Shown piece by piece: positions 34,701 through 45,763 of a stretch of DNA of 64,000 nt (its first letter is position 1; the number at the start of each line of letters is the position of its first letter). The position numbers were made by a program, and so were the translations under genes. The DNA is taken from assembly GCF_042186555.1 (NCBI RefSeq), contig NC_133332.1, positions 211,143,102 to 211,207,101 of the forward strand. Reading direction: 5' to 3'. The notes under the pieces were generated by a model. It had not been told where the DNA came from. It ran no database searches and saw only the letters and a list, made by a program, of their open reading frames with translations. This stretch comes from Aquarana catesbeiana (taxonomy: Eukaryota > Chordata > Amphibia > Anura > Ranidae).

Positions 34701-35065
34701 AGGTTTCTCTCTTCACCCATACCTGATGGAGGTGTGGCCTGGTTCATTGGCTGTATTCTGTACAGGCTCAGTACTAAATTTTTCATGCTGTTTAAATGTT
34801 TACACCTTTTGCAATTTAGATGTAGTGTCCTTTCAGTAAACTTTCAAGTCTGGCTAACATCAGAATGTACAGCAACAGTCTTATTTTTTTGAGAAAGCTC
34901 TGCCTTTTATTATTAAAAAGCCGCACTTGAGCTCCAGTCAGTGATTTTGTCAGGGGGAGTAATGTTATCTCTTAAAAAGGTAACAAATACCTGAAGTGTT
35001 ATACTCAAACATTACTTTCTATGTGTGCACTTAACAAAAAAAATATAGCTATAAGGTCCAATTCT

Positions 35066-35440
35066 GGCCTAGTTCACATGGGGCATTTCAAACCATGCCC
35101 TGTGCAGGGTCATGTTTACTGGCCCGAGGTTGAACAGGTGTTGTTTGTATCCCCATGCTGTCAGTTGGGACACAAAGGCTGCACAGACACAGCCACTACT
35201 CCTAGTGTGACATCCGTGTGGGTGCATGGCCCTGAAAGCTCCCAGGGTGCATTTGGGGTCAGGCACCCACATGGATGTCACATTGGGAGTAGTGCCTGTG
35301 TCTGTGCAGCTTTTGTGTCCCAGTTGATAGCTATAGGACTGCCTGCAAGGGGATGCACACAACACCTGCGCACTGCTGTACAGGTATACACAGGCCTTGC
35401 ATGGGGCACAGATGCATACGCCCTGTGTGAACAAGGCCTT
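35066..35440. mobile_element. Foldback MITE (GGCCTAGTTCACATGGGGC)
   Basis: Ends GGCCTAGTTCACATGGGGC and GCCCTGTGTGAACAAGGCC. The arms are complementary nearly throughout (CACAAAGGCTGCACAGACAC against GTGTCTGTGCAGCTTTTGTG; GGTGCATGGCCCTGAAAGCTCC-like against inverted copy), leaving a small loop near 35250. Open frames on both strands here are by-products of the hairpin. Confidence 0.8.
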
Positions 35441-36558
35441 AAGAATAAAACATAAAATTAATAAAAAGTCTGAAAAAAGGCACGAGCAGCTAATAGCATG
35501 TGAACATCTTTGCAAATAGTTGCATTATTTTGCCTTTTTTCCACCACTTTTAAGACAATGTTCTATGTATTGGTTTACAAAGAATGAAAAATAATTTCAA
35601 GGACACAAACAGTTCAGTAGCACGATAATGTTTTGGAGGAAAATACAGATTTTTAATGACTTCAATCCTCGTGATGAGAGTCCAGGGGAACAATTACGCT
35701 CTGACTTGTGGAAAGATTTTTCTCCCTCTAATGGAGACAAGTGCTCACTTAAGGGCCATGCAATCTGCCAGACGCTTCAACACAGTCGCGTGGCAAAAGT
35801 GCCCGCTCAGCAACTTCTGACAATCAGGTGGCCAGCCTTTGTTTCTCAAGTCACTGATGTGTGTTTAACTCTGTGCCAGCCTGGCACAAAGAAATGACTT
35901 ACATTAGGCATCACAGATTGTGCAGAGTCCTGAATAGATATAACACAGAGGTAAAAGGGAATAATGCAGTCAAGCTTGAAGCTGTGGAAGTACTGCCTCA
36001 TCCCTGTGTAAGTCTTTCAATATCTATTCTGCAGCAGATAAAAGAGTATACCAGAGATATTTAACTGCAGCCCCCAGAGTCTTTTCTTGCATATTATAGG
36101 CCTTGTTTACACAGGTGGCAAAGGGGCCATTAATACAGGTGGTTGACTGCACTTTTACCACCCATCTAAAACCTACCATGGCAGCTAGAGGTGTTTGTAC
36201 ACATGCCACAGTTGTGATGCTTTGCTTAGTGGTCACAGCAAATATAACTTGGCATGTCAATTCAACAGGACTGTGCCTCCACTGCAAGCCATGTGTTTGG
36301 CTCAAAGTTGGGGTGAAGTATTTTAATGGAAAATCAACTAAAAGAATAGGCATTTTGATGGCAGCAGTATCAGCTTCTGAATGCCTGGAAGATGCTGCTC
36401 TACCACTCTTTTGAAAAGCAATTCACCTTGGATCACTTTTCAGAGGGATAATAGAAACTGCAGCCCATGCAAATGAGGCCATAATGTTACAAACCTAACT
36501 TAAAGTGTTAGAAACTGTGAGGCACATATGGATAATCAAATTATATTATTAGTTTATA
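35441..36558. other. Intron, nothing clearly recognised
   Basis: Around 36100 there is AGGCCTTGTTTACACAGGTGG, an end-like motif similar to the MITEs, but no partner end was found. Confidence 0.4.
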
Positions 36559-37288
36559 GACATGTGCATTCATTTTCGTCCGAATGCATTTTCGTCCGAA
36601 TTTTAGGTATTTTCGTTATCGTTTTAACAAAAGATAAGGAAAGTGCAGAATCCGAAAAACGAAAGATCCGACATAAACAAATGCTTTATTTTCGTTTTCG
36701 TTGCTACAACAGTTTGATATAGATAGGAGATTCGATATGATGATGACAATAACAATCTGTGTCCATCAAACCTGTGGTCGAATGTGCCTAACCTTAACAC
36801 TATTAGTCCAAGATTATTCTACATAGAGAGAAAAGATTCAACATAGAGAGAAAAGATTTGATGTAGGGGAGAAAAGATTCGACGTAGGGGAGAAAAGATT
36901 TGACGTAAGGGAGAAAAGATGAATAAAAATAATGATGATGATAAATGTTATTGGCTGATTGTAACCAAAGAGGAGGAGCAGTAAAATATCTAGAACTAAG
37001 TACACAAGTAGTTTGGCTTATGGTGTCTGTTGAAAGTTCTAAGAAGATTCAACGGAGCAGGTAAACTATACGGCGTCGTACAGTTTAGCTGCTCCGTCGA
37101 ATCTTCTTTGAATATTCGACAGACACCATAATCCTTCAATGACAGATTCGACCTTAATTTGGATTTTTGGACGAATGAAATTTTTAACGAAAAACAAAAT
37201 AAATAAAAACAAATTTCGGGAGTAACTAAATACATTTATTTTTTGGACGAAAACGAAATTCCGAAACAAAATATTTCAGTGTGCACAG
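36559..37288. mobile_element. Foldback element with tandem and hairpin core
   Basis: Ends GACATGTGCATTCATTTTCG and CGAAAC...TTTCAGTGTGCAC are imperfect inverted repeats, with TTTTCGTCC/GGACGAAAA subterminal blocks. Inside are five copies of a 20-21-bp unit (ACGTAGGGGAGAAAAGATT type, 36825-36920) and a long hairpin at 37019-37132. No coding capacity. Confidence 0.6.
37019..37132. repeat. 114-bp near-perfect hairpin
   Basis: GGTGTCTGTTGAA...AGAAGATTCAACGGAGCAG... and ...GCTGCTCCGTCGAATCTTCT...TTCGACAGACACC are complementary with a loop near 37075-37080 (ACGGCGTCGT). Confidence 0.8.
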
Positions 37289-37823
37289 TTTAAGCCTGAA
37301 GTTTAGGGGTTTTTTTGTATATAGCACCAAACACATGTGCTATGTTTAGTGGTGTCTGTCCCATTTTATGTAGGCAGCTTCTTCTGATAAAAATCTCCCC
37401 TGCAGCGACTCCTTCTTAGCTGCGGAAGTTTGCCTTGAGAGGCTATCTGCCCTCTCCACCATTCTAATTGCTCATATTACTATTCTCCCACAATGCTTTG
37501 AATGGGCTGTGGAGATCCTGCCATTTAACTACTGCTATTGCATTCATAGTGGTGTGTTAGATTAGTAATACCAGTTTTGTGGATGGCGGAGAGAACAGAA
37601 GGGTTTGGGTGAGTGGCGCAACTTTTCTCAGTAGCAGAAGCTGCTATTAACCGTCATAGCACTGGAAGATAGCTGCTCAGAGTACTATTTAGAGGCTATG
37701 AAGAATGTCCTGTGAGGAAGATTTGCACTAGAAGCAGCCACCCGCAGCTAATGGGATACACACATAACTAATGTGTTTGGTGTTGTATACCCAAAAACAT
37801 AAAACTTGACTTCAAATTTAAGT
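37289..37823. mobile_element. Foldback MITE (TTTAAGCCTGAAGTTTAGGGG)
   Basis: Left arm GGGTTTTTTTGTATATAGCACCAAACACAT and right arm ATGTGTTTGGTGTTGTATACCC are complementary, and both borders carry TTTAA-type sequence. It directly abuts the preceding element. Confidence 0.6.
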
Positions 37824-38487
37824 TAAAAAAAGAAATAACCCCCTTTATTGCCAAGAACAAAAAAAAAAACGTATGCTCTGCAGCTCCATCATGTGTCCTA
37901 AATCATGGGCAGTCTAGATCACATGGTCTTTGGCTATCAGGAGTATTGCATTTCAGATCACTAGATATTGCAATGAAACAATTTTTTTTCCACATCAAAC
38001 TGTTATGGTAGTCTTGAAATGAAATAACCGGAACACTAAGGCACAACCAATATTCAGCATTACTAAGCATGAATCAATGTTTCTAGATGTGAGAGCCAAT
38101 ATGGTCATCCCCATGTATATATAGAACTACAAACTATACATAAAAGCAATGTTCTTAAAATATTAAACTGGATTATATTAAAAATTCAAATTTGGGTAAT
38201 TTTAACAACCCAGCTACACGATGTATGGAAATTGTGATTTGGTTTCTGAAAAGTATCTACTGGTGAAAAAAATATGGGTACCCAGGCTGCCTTCTGGAGG
38301 CCAATCACAGGTCTCATAGAGTTGCTGACTGATAGTTTTCAGAGAAGGGTTTGCCCCTTTATTTTATAGTTAAATAAAACTTTCTAGAATAGATACATAT
38401 GAAAATATGGGCTCCTTGAAGCATCTGCAACTTGTTTTGATACATTTCTTGGTCACTAAGGTTATAAAACTGTAGAGCAGTACCCAC
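37824..38487. other. Intron, nothing recognised
   Basis: No repeat, element or exon that I can support. Confidence 0.4.
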
Positions 38488-38594
38488 CTCTGTGCTGAAC
38501 CTCCTGACTTACTTATCATTGATCGATTATAACATTTCTCCTGTTCATTGTCTCTTGGATGCATTTTCTTAGACCTCAGTTTAACTGGTAGATC
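38488..38594 (-). CDS. Exon of CEP350/CCDC187-family gene, linker
   Basis: Acceptor tttgctatgcag, 107 bp, donor CACAGAG|GTGGGT. It encodes DLPVKLRSKKMHPRDNEQEK then CYNRSMISKSGGSAQ. An internal near-perfect donor (ATAA|GTAAGT, exon end 38513) would give an 82-bp exon, but only the distal donor leaves the AG that pairs in frame with the exon at 31165. The sequence is polar and probably disordered. The internal donor makes alternative splicing possible, with a frameshift outcome. Confidence 0.68.
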
Positions 38595-38913
38595 CTGCAT
38601 AGCAAACAAAAGTATAAGCTAAACATAAGATTTCATTGCCTCATGAGAACCTTTTGGTTGCAATTTTTTTTTTTTTTTTTTTTACCTAGGTTAGCTTTCT
38701 GAAATATTTTTTAAATAGCGTTGCGTTTTTCCTGGTATATATCCAATCAGCTGTGATAGGAGAGTGGTCACCAAAAGCTCACAACAGTATATGTTTGCTG
38801 ACAGAGGCATGGGAACAATAATGTCAGATTCTTGCACAGGAAGGGCTGCATATTTGCAAAAATAAAAGGTTTTTAAGATCTGGACATGTTACTTTCAAAT
38901 AGTGCTTGCTTAC

Positions 38914-39027
38914 CTGCAAGTTATCCCGTATCAGCATTTCTTGCATACACCTCTCTGCTTCTCTGGCCTCCATCTCTGCTTTCAGCTTTAACACAGCCAG
39001 GTCCTTCTCTTGCTGCTCTAACTGGGC
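38914..39027 (-). CDS. Exon of CEP350/CCDC187-family gene, coiled coil
   Basis: Acceptor ttctttctggag, donor TTGCAG|GTAAGC, exactly 38 codons in phase 0. It encodes AQLEQQEKDLAVLKLKAEME then AREAERCMQEMLIRDNLQ, a clear heptad-type coiled coil. The LAVLKLKAEMEA core resembles a coiled-coil stretch of CEP350 as I remember it (ALLKLKAEQEA), which supports the family call. Both flanking exons agree in phase. Confidence 0.78.
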
Positions 39028-39159
39028 CTCCAGAAAGAAGAACAAAAATATGAAATGGATATATGCAGTTCAAAAAGTCTATTTTTTGGTTTCAGATAGA
39101 GAGGTCAAGAGATAACATTTTTGTCAAGTTTTTATACATTTCTGTGATCTCATAGGAAA

Positions 39160-39480
39160 ACGTTTTTCCTCACTTCCTGTACCTGTGATGTCCACACAAA
39201 AAATAGGAGTGTGTGGTTGTCACCAGTACAGGGAGGTACAGACAGTAACAAAAACAAGGGCAGAGGTTATTACACTTCCTCACTCACCTATAAGTGTGTT
39301 TTTATTTTTTGCATGCATCCTGTTGGATTAATTTCCCAACACTTACTGCTATAATAAAAAGCAAAGGGAAATCTCCCCAAGAGGGACACAGGTCGCAACA
39401 AAAATCTGACAGAGCCCTTCCCTACTGTATCCAAAGCAGGTACATTTTGGCTGGAGTTGAGCCTTAAAACTTAATTCCAG
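39160..39480. repeat. Dispersed repeat, better-preserved copy
   Basis: Contains CACTTCCTGTACCTGTGATG, CAAAGGGAAATCTCCCCAAG, GGGACACAGG and the right end TGGCTGGAGTTGAGCCTTAA. Related fragments lie at 31510-31770 and 32750-32885. The left boundary is unclear. Confidence 0.45.
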
Positions 39481-39789
39481 ACAAGCCATTAAAAATACAT
39501 ATATGGTACCTGTTTAACCACCTAGGTTTGTATTGCTGTGTTTGAGTAAAAAAAAAAAAAAGAAAAAGAAAAAAAACACCATATGGCCTGTCATTGCTGG
39601 TTTCTTCTTGAAAATGCTAATTGCCTAAATGGCTTTAACTCTGACTGACTGAAGCAAACACATAGATCAGTTAAGATTTTTTTTACTTCCAACATTCCAA
39701 TTTTCCATTTAAAATGTTTGTGAACGTCCCTCATAATACCTGTCTTCACCAAACAGGGGTGGGCCTGGAAATTAAACAGTAATTTGTAT

Positions 39790-40968
39790 AAAGACACTGT
39801 CGATGCCGAAAAAGCATTCAAGCAAGTAAACTGGGTGTTCCTTAAGGCCACACGTTAGCAAATCGGACTGGGACCTAACATGCTTTACAAAATGTTAGCC
39901 CCCTATCACAATCCAGCAATTTGTGTTAGGTCTAATGGCCTTCTTTTCTGCCCTTTGAAGATTCGTAATAGTGCCTGACAGGGCTGTCTCCTGTCCCCAT
40001 TACAATGCATCCTAACAGTGGAACATTTAGCGATAGGAAACTGGCGCAAACTGGGCACTCCTTCCTTTTTGACTGGGCTTGCAAGATGGACTCCTTCAGC
40101 CACCTGGAATACATGGTCTGCTGGGAACATTTTAAATCAGACACGTACAGGATCAAGTGTACTGGGTGGAACTACTTTAGTTATTCCTCAGACTTTGTTA
40201 TGTACTTCAATTTTTCAGCCCTCCTCTTGTATTTTGTGCTGACTTTTACTGACTTATGTCCGCAGTTCTGACACGGATGACCTGGAGATGGCATCAAGCC
40301 ACACCCCTTTCCTCTTTCCTATACCCTCAATCCCCCACTGGGTGGAACTACTTTAGTTATTCCTCAGACTTTGTTATGTACTTCAATTTTTCAGCCCTCC
40401 TCTTGTATTTTGTGCTGACTTATACTGACTTATGTCTGCAGTTCTGACACAGATGACCTGGAGATGGCATCAAGCCACACCCCTTTCCTCTTCCCTATAC
40501 CCTCCATCCCCCACCCCCCCTCCCTTTTTTTCTTCCCTCTGTGCCTCTCTCGCCCTATATTTCTTCATATCCATGACTATCTACCATGCATTGTGCAGTC
40601 AGGCGAGGATACACCTGGTCCTACCTTAACCCTTTTGAAGATTACCTCCTATTATATAGTCACCACGACATAAATGTTAGATTCTCCATCTTTTTACTCC
40701 ATGGGTTTGACAATATCTAATTTCACTGCATTGTGAATGGTTATCATTCCTTTTGATATATTTATTACTTTATCTCTAATCGTACGGTACACTATATCAG
40801 ACCTATATACTTTGTTACGATAAATGCTCAATTTTTATATTTCAGAAATGTAGGTTGCATAGTTATGTCAATATATGCCTCAAGTAATGTATCTTTTATC
40901 TAGATATGCTCTACAATATTCTATTTGTATATGTGACAAATTGTCAATAAACACAGATTAAACATAAA
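39790..40968 (+). mobile_element. 5'-truncated, rearranged L1 (non-LTR) fragment
   Basis: From 39795 the plus strand reads DAEKAFKQVNWVFLKATR then IGLGPNMLYKML and, after a stop, GCLLSPL, which are RT motifs of an L1-type ORF2 (catalytic Asp in DAEKAF, QGCPLSPLL box). Shortly after (about 40060) coding similarity stops and the element jumps to its 3' region, which holds a tandem duplication (40158-40334 and 40336-40508). A 3' end with GTCAATAAACACAGATTAAA lies near 40940-40968. Several stops: dead copy. Confidence 0.72.
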
Positions 40969-41008
40969 ATGTTCATGAACTAGAAAAACAATATATAAAT
41001 ATATAAAA

Positions 41009-41048
<40 letters not shown>

Positions 41049-41385
41049 AAAGTATAGCAGAAAACCAGGGTAACCTAGGCTAAATGCGCAAAACAAAAAG
41101 CAATTGTTTTCACAAATAAGAATAGACTAAAGAAGCTCAGACATGCTTGCCATCATATTTTGTTCTGGTGTTTTGGTTCATTAAACATCTGGTTGATCTG
41201 ATTGCTTTTAGGATAGAGACTGAAATAACTGAGGACCCAATAAAGATTTTAGAATAGTAATAAAAAAAAATTTTAAAAATTATAAAAAAAAAATCAGGGT
41301 TATTTAATTTTAAATCAAACAATCCTGCAAGAAATGGTTAATTAAAATATAAAGTAAAAGCCCCTTTCACAAGCAGAATGACTAC

Positions 41386-41489
41386 CTTTATCCTGTCTCT
41401 AATTTCCATCCGATTCTGGCGCAGGTCACCGACTTGTGGTTGTGATTCTCCATAATGCAACATGGTACTCTTCCCCTTCTTGTCTGCTG
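41386..41489 (-). CDS. Exon of CEP350/CCDC187-family gene
   Basis: Acceptor atatttttcag followed by CAGCAG, so three acceptor positions three bases apart are possible (a NAGNAG-type site that would add or drop single Gln/Ala-like residues). Donor ATAAAG|GTAGTC. The open frame encodes ADKKGKSTMLHYGESQPQVG then DLRQNRMEIRDRIK and ends on a codon boundary, matching the next exon at 39027. The other frames contain stops. The incoming phase disagrees with the exon at 57601 (see there). The last 14 residues start a coiled coil that continues into the next exon. Confidence 0.66.
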
Positions 41490-41820
41490 CTGAAAAATAT
41501 ATACTGTTACTAATTTAGAGCCCCTCATTACAAATTAGTATTTATTACTAGCATTGTTTCATATGTTTCTACATGTTTTTGCATCCACCATGCCATACAT
41601 TTGTAGCATGCTGTTGTGTCTTTGTATTGTTTTTCTTTTTTACTCATCTTTGGTAGGGTACACACAGTATTCTCTAGTCTCTTTATAGACATAACCTTGA
41701 CTATAGTTCCTGCATGGTAACAAAAAAAACTGAATACTTCAAGTTGGATACAGTGGACATAGCAAGGGCATGTAAAATAATAAGGGAAACCATAGCAATA
41801 TATACAATTTCTAAAGCTAA

Positions 41821-42215
41821 TGCCGCGTACACACGACCGGACTTACCATCAGAGTAGACTCTGACGGTCTTTCCGACGGAGTTCCACTAAAACAGACTTG
41901 CCTACACACGATCACACCAAAGTCCGTTTGTTTAGAACGCGATGACGTACGACGGGACTAGAGAAAGGAAGTTCAATAGCCAGTAGCCAAAAGCTGCCCT
42001 TGCGTTGTTTTTGGTCCGTCGGACTAGTATACAGATGGACGGTTTTCCTGATAGGAATTGAGTCTGTCAGAAAGATTTGAAACATGTTCTATTTTTAGGT
42101 CCGTCAGAATTTTAGAAAGAAAAAGTCAGATGAAACCCACACACGATCGGAATGTCCGACGGAATGATTCCGTCGGACCTTTTCTGCCGGAAAGTCCGGT
42201 CGTGTGTACGCGGCA
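41821..42215. mobile_element. Harbinger-like MITE (TGCCGCGTACACACG ends)
   Basis: Ends TGCCGCGTACACACGACCGG and CCGGTCGTGTGTACGCGGCA are perfect 20-bp inverted repeats flanked by TAA on both sides (41818-41820, 42216-42218). Same family as 11202-11625, with the shared internal GAAGTTCAATAGCCAGTAGC block. Confidence 0.8.
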
Positions 42216-42677
42216 TAACAGTTTTACTAAGATGCCTATTTTGTAGGCATGGAAACATCCTGGTACAAATTTAAAGGAGCCCTACTATCAAAATAAGAAC
42301 CACCTATCCCCTATTTTCTCTGCTACTAGAAGGCAGAACTCCAGACAAACGAGTTAATATACAGATGCAATACATATACGGGAGTTGTTTTACATGACAA
42401 AAGGATTTCGAAATCTTTGGACAGAAATGTTCAACCGGGTTTAGACATGCCACGAAATACATGCAAACCTTGTCTCACTCCAGCCTGTGACTGGACATTG
42501 AAAGGAGAAGCAGCAGAACAAGAAGCACATCTCTCTACTACTCTCATCTCTCCTTCTATCAGTATGCCTCCTATCAATGCAGCACAACTGATTGACTTCT
42601 TGTGCTCCTTATCCTTCCCCCAGTCTAAGCTCTGCTGTATATATATATTTAATGGTTTGAATGAATTCAGAGCTACT
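42216..42677. other. Intron, nothing recognised
   Basis: Between two MITEs; no features that I can support. Overlapping frames on both strands have no recognisable motif. Confidence 0.4.
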
Positions 42678-43130
42678 TTAAAGGATATGTTCACCTTTAT
42701 GAAAAAAAAAAAAATAAATGAGTGTTTTTTTTGCAGGTAAAAAAATATGCATTTATTATTTTTTTTTGTTAAGGACCTGTAAAGCATTGCACCCACAATC
42801 AGCAGATCGTAGGTGTAATGCCATGGTCCTGCAGACTGTCTGTATAGGTCTGCCCGTACCTCCGATACAGCGCTGTGGTAGTTCACTGAGAACTACAAGC
42901 CGACAGTCACAAAGGCTGTCAGACCTGGAAGTTTTCCCATTCACAGAACACTGTGAATGGATGACACGGGTGAGCAGATTGTGATAGCTAGCGGGGGGGG
43001 GGGGGGGGGGGATCCCCTGCTAGTTGTCAAAACAGGGGATCGGGGGAGGGGGGGGGGGCTGGTGCATTTGTAACATATTGCACCTTGAATATGGGTGTAA
43101 CATGTTACAAAAGGTTAGCTTATCCTTTAA
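42678..43130. mobile_element. T2-like MITE (TTAAAGGATA ends) with G-tracts
   Basis: Ends TTAAAGGATATGTTCACC and GGTTAGCTTATCCTTTAA are inverted repeats; TTAAAGG matches the terminal sequence of Xenopus T2 MITEs. The core has GATCCCCTGCTAG and CAGGGGATC as an inverted pair placed between two G runs (42993-43011 and 43042-43058). Confidence 0.7.
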
Positions 43131-43163
43131 TTTATGTATTTTACATCTGCCTGGTGTTCAGCT

Positions 43164-43649
43164 TTAAAGTGGTTCTAAAGTCACAACATTTTTCCCTTTA
43201 ATGCATTCCCACTAGCAGTATCCATCTCCCGCCCCCCAAATACTTACTTAGAAACATAGAAAAGTGAGAGCATAAAAAGACTGAGTAGTCCATCGAGTTT
43301 GCTCATACTTGAGTCTTTACTCAATCCAGCACTGTACCTGTTTTCCTGCATTCACAGGACACAAAGGTAGCAGTGGGAGACATTGGCTTCTTCTGCTGTC
43401 AATCAAAACCTGTAGGCAGAGAGCGGGGGCAGGGCTGAGCTGTGTGTGTCTATGGACGCACACAGCTCAGCTCAGGAGTGCACCCGCGCGTAGGCCCCTT
43501 AGCATATGGAGGGCATGTGGAGAAGAGGAGGAGTGGAGAGCGTCGACAGGGGAGGTTCAAAGCCCCTCTGTGCAAAACCATTGCACAAAGCAGGCAAGTA
43601 TAACATGCTTGTTATTTTAAGAAAAAAAAGTCTTTATAACCAATTTTAA
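43164..43649. mobile_element. TTAAAG-end MITE with inserted short repeat
   Basis: Left end TTAAAGTGGTTCTAAAGTCA; right end matches as inverted TCTTTATAACCAATTTTAA (diverged). Within it, 43250-43340 (AGAAACATAGAAAAGTGAGA, CATCGAGTTTGCTCAT) looks like a separate short dispersed repeat inserted into the element. Confidence 0.55.
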
Positions 43650-43820
43650 TCTTATAAGAAACCACCATATACTTACCTTGAGAGTACTTTTGTTTTGAGA
43701 TTTAATCATGGCTGGTCACTTGGCTGAATGCCTAGGCCTTTTTAGCTCTGCTGAGGGGGAAAATCAGATTTCAGAATGGGTAATCTCCCGTTAGCAGGGA
43801 TCAATGTGATCTAATGCCAT

Positions 43821-44246
43821 AAGCCTCGTACACACGGTACGACTGCTGGCAGGGGATTGTCTGTTGACAGACTGTTGTCCTAAAATCTTACAGTTAGTAC
43901 GCTTCTTTTGACAATTGTTGTCTAACTTTCGACCAACAAATGTTAGATGACAGGCTAGTACATTTTCGGTGGACAGCGGTTTGATTTCAGATTTTCGTAT
44001 GGTCAGTACACAAATCTGTCACACAAAAGTCAAATGTACAAACATGCTCACCAAACATGAAATTAGCAGAAGGGGCCCAAAGGGTGGCACTCAAGAGCTA
44101 AAAAACCTTGCAGTACGGCACTACGTTAGTGTTTGTGGCACGACAATTGTGTACCGTTGGTATGCAAGACAAGATCCTGGCACACGCCCTTTTGACAAAA
44201 ATCAGACGCTCGGTTGGCCAACAATCATACCGTGTGTACGAGGCTT
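43821..44246. mobile_element. Foldback MITE (AAGCCTCGTACACACGGTA)
   Basis: Ends AAGCCTCGTACACACGGTA and TACCGTGTGTACGAGGCTT are perfect inverted repeats. The CGTACACACG core is shared with the Harbinger-like MITEs, but the outermost bases and the interior differ. No clear target duplication. Confidence 0.75.
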
Positions 44247-45022
44247 AAGCATTTGGCCAGATGACCAACTACTGTGGGATCTCAGACCAGCAGTTTCTCC
44301 TGCTATAGTAATCTGCAGTTTCTCCTTCTCTAGGCGAATAGAGTGGATGAGAGGAGGAGAATATTACTTTGACAACAGGACTGCTTTAAACATTGGAAGT
44401 CAATTTTTGTAATTTACTTTGTGACCGACCTTATAATGTGCTGTATACTTATTTAATTACACAGTATATTTCTCAAATGTATGTACAGGTCAAAAATCCA
44501 ACATTGAAATATGTGGGTATGTTAAATAAAACCTGTCACAAAATACCTGGGTTGCCCTTGACTCTTTTGGGGAATACTACATAATTGGCTTAATGCTGAT
44601 CCTCTAGCATCAATCAATTTCTGAGTCAGTGACTCAAAAAGTACTTACACAAGGCTGCTTCCTTCTAATCTGGACTACAGAACAGCTTCCTATCTTCTCA
44701 TCCCCTCAACATACCATAGCGAAGAGATGTTCTTTAGTTCATGCAAGTAAACAGGGCAGGACTTTGAGATTTTCTGTAGTAGAGCGCAGTACAATTATAT
44801 TCACCAATTCAAAAACATTTTAAAGGAATGCAAGGTGCTTGTGATTGAAGGAGGGGGGAATGACTGTCATGATCTCCCTTCCCCCAATCACAGAGCACTT
44901 TGCATTCATTGAAAAGAATACAAGACATTTAATGAATGGGGGAGCTGAAGTGTGAGCGACCCACTGTGATCTGAATACTCCAGCTGGAACTGTAATTCTC
45001 AGTGTCAGACATTCAACGCTTA
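44247..45022. other. Intron, nothing recognised
   Basis: No terminal repeats or exons that I can support. Confidence 0.4.
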
Positions 45023-45420
45023 CCCTGATAGCAAGGATAACTTGCAAGAAATTTGTAGCAGTGTTGAATTGTAAGTCTGTTAACTTGCTGCACAATTTCA
45101 CTAAGAAGTTATACTCTTGCAGAGCACTTGAAGCACAAGTTCTAGTTGACACTTTTACAACTTGTAGCAAATTTGCAAGGCAAGTCTCTAGCAGGACCAA
45201 AGTTGCAGTGGTGAGTCTACAGCAAAAGCTCTGCAAGTCTACAGCATGAAAATTTAGCCACATCGACCCCTGTGGTGGGATGGCTATTGCACAACATAAC
45301 TGAACCAGAACTTGCAGCAGACTTGCAAATAGTTTGCAACAAACTTGTGAAGCCTGGCAAGTCTAGCAATAGCTTAGCAAGTCATATTCAAACTTGCAGC
45401 ACAATTGCTTGCTATCTGGG
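45023..45420. mobile_element. Element with CCTGATAGCAAG ends and internal CTTGCAA repeats
   Basis: Ends CCCTGATAGCAAG and CTTGCTATCTGGG are inverted repeats. The whole interior is saturated with CTTGCAA / GCAAGTCT words in both orientations (for example near 45040, 45130, 45165, 45330 and 45385). The 147-codon frame across it is not a gene. Confidence 0.6.
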
Positions 45421-45510
45421 TATTTCATTTTATGGGGTGTGAATGAAATTCAAAGTTGTACATAATGCCGCAACCTAGAGAGGATGGCTATTTAAGGCAA
45501 ACTCTGTTTT

Positions 45511-45763
45511 AGCCCGGGTTCACACTGCTGCGGGATTGAAACCGTGCAAGTTCAGGTGAACTCGCACAATTGCATTCCCGCATGTCAGTCCAACGATTTC
45601 AGAGACATCTGTGCGGTTTCCTGCACAGATATCTATTGAAATCGCACCTGAAGTCGGCGTCACAATGTTTCGGACAGTTCCATTGAGGATATTAGCCGCC
45701 GATTTGGCATGCGATTTGACATGTCAAATCGCATGCCAAATGGCATCAATGTGAACCAGGGCT
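45511..45763. mobile_element. Foldback MITE (AGCCCGGGTTCACACT) with perfect 40-bp palindrome
   Basis: Ends AGCCCGGGTTCACACTGC and ATGTGAACCAGGGCT are inverted repeats. Off-centre, at 45702-45741, is a perfect 40-bp palindrome (half ATTTGGCATGCGATTTGACA) with no loop. No coding capacity. Confidence 0.75.

Noticed and set aside
35021..35515. 144- and 148-codon frames on opposite strands
   Set aside because: They mirror each other because the sequence is a hairpin MITE.
38513..38594. Shorter exon ending at the ATAA|GTAAGT donor
   Set aside because: The donor is strong but breaks the frame into the next exon; kept only as a possible alternative splice form.
43672..43760. Exon with a strong acceptor (ttttccccctcag) and donor (CAAG|GTAAGT) on the minus strand
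   Set aside because: All three frames contain a stop between these sites, and the donor resembles a block found in several MITEs (TATACTTACCT).
44820..45263. 147-codon minus-strand frame as a missing exon of the host gene
   Set aside because: It covers a foldback element made of CTTGCAA words, and no splice sites give the required phase.
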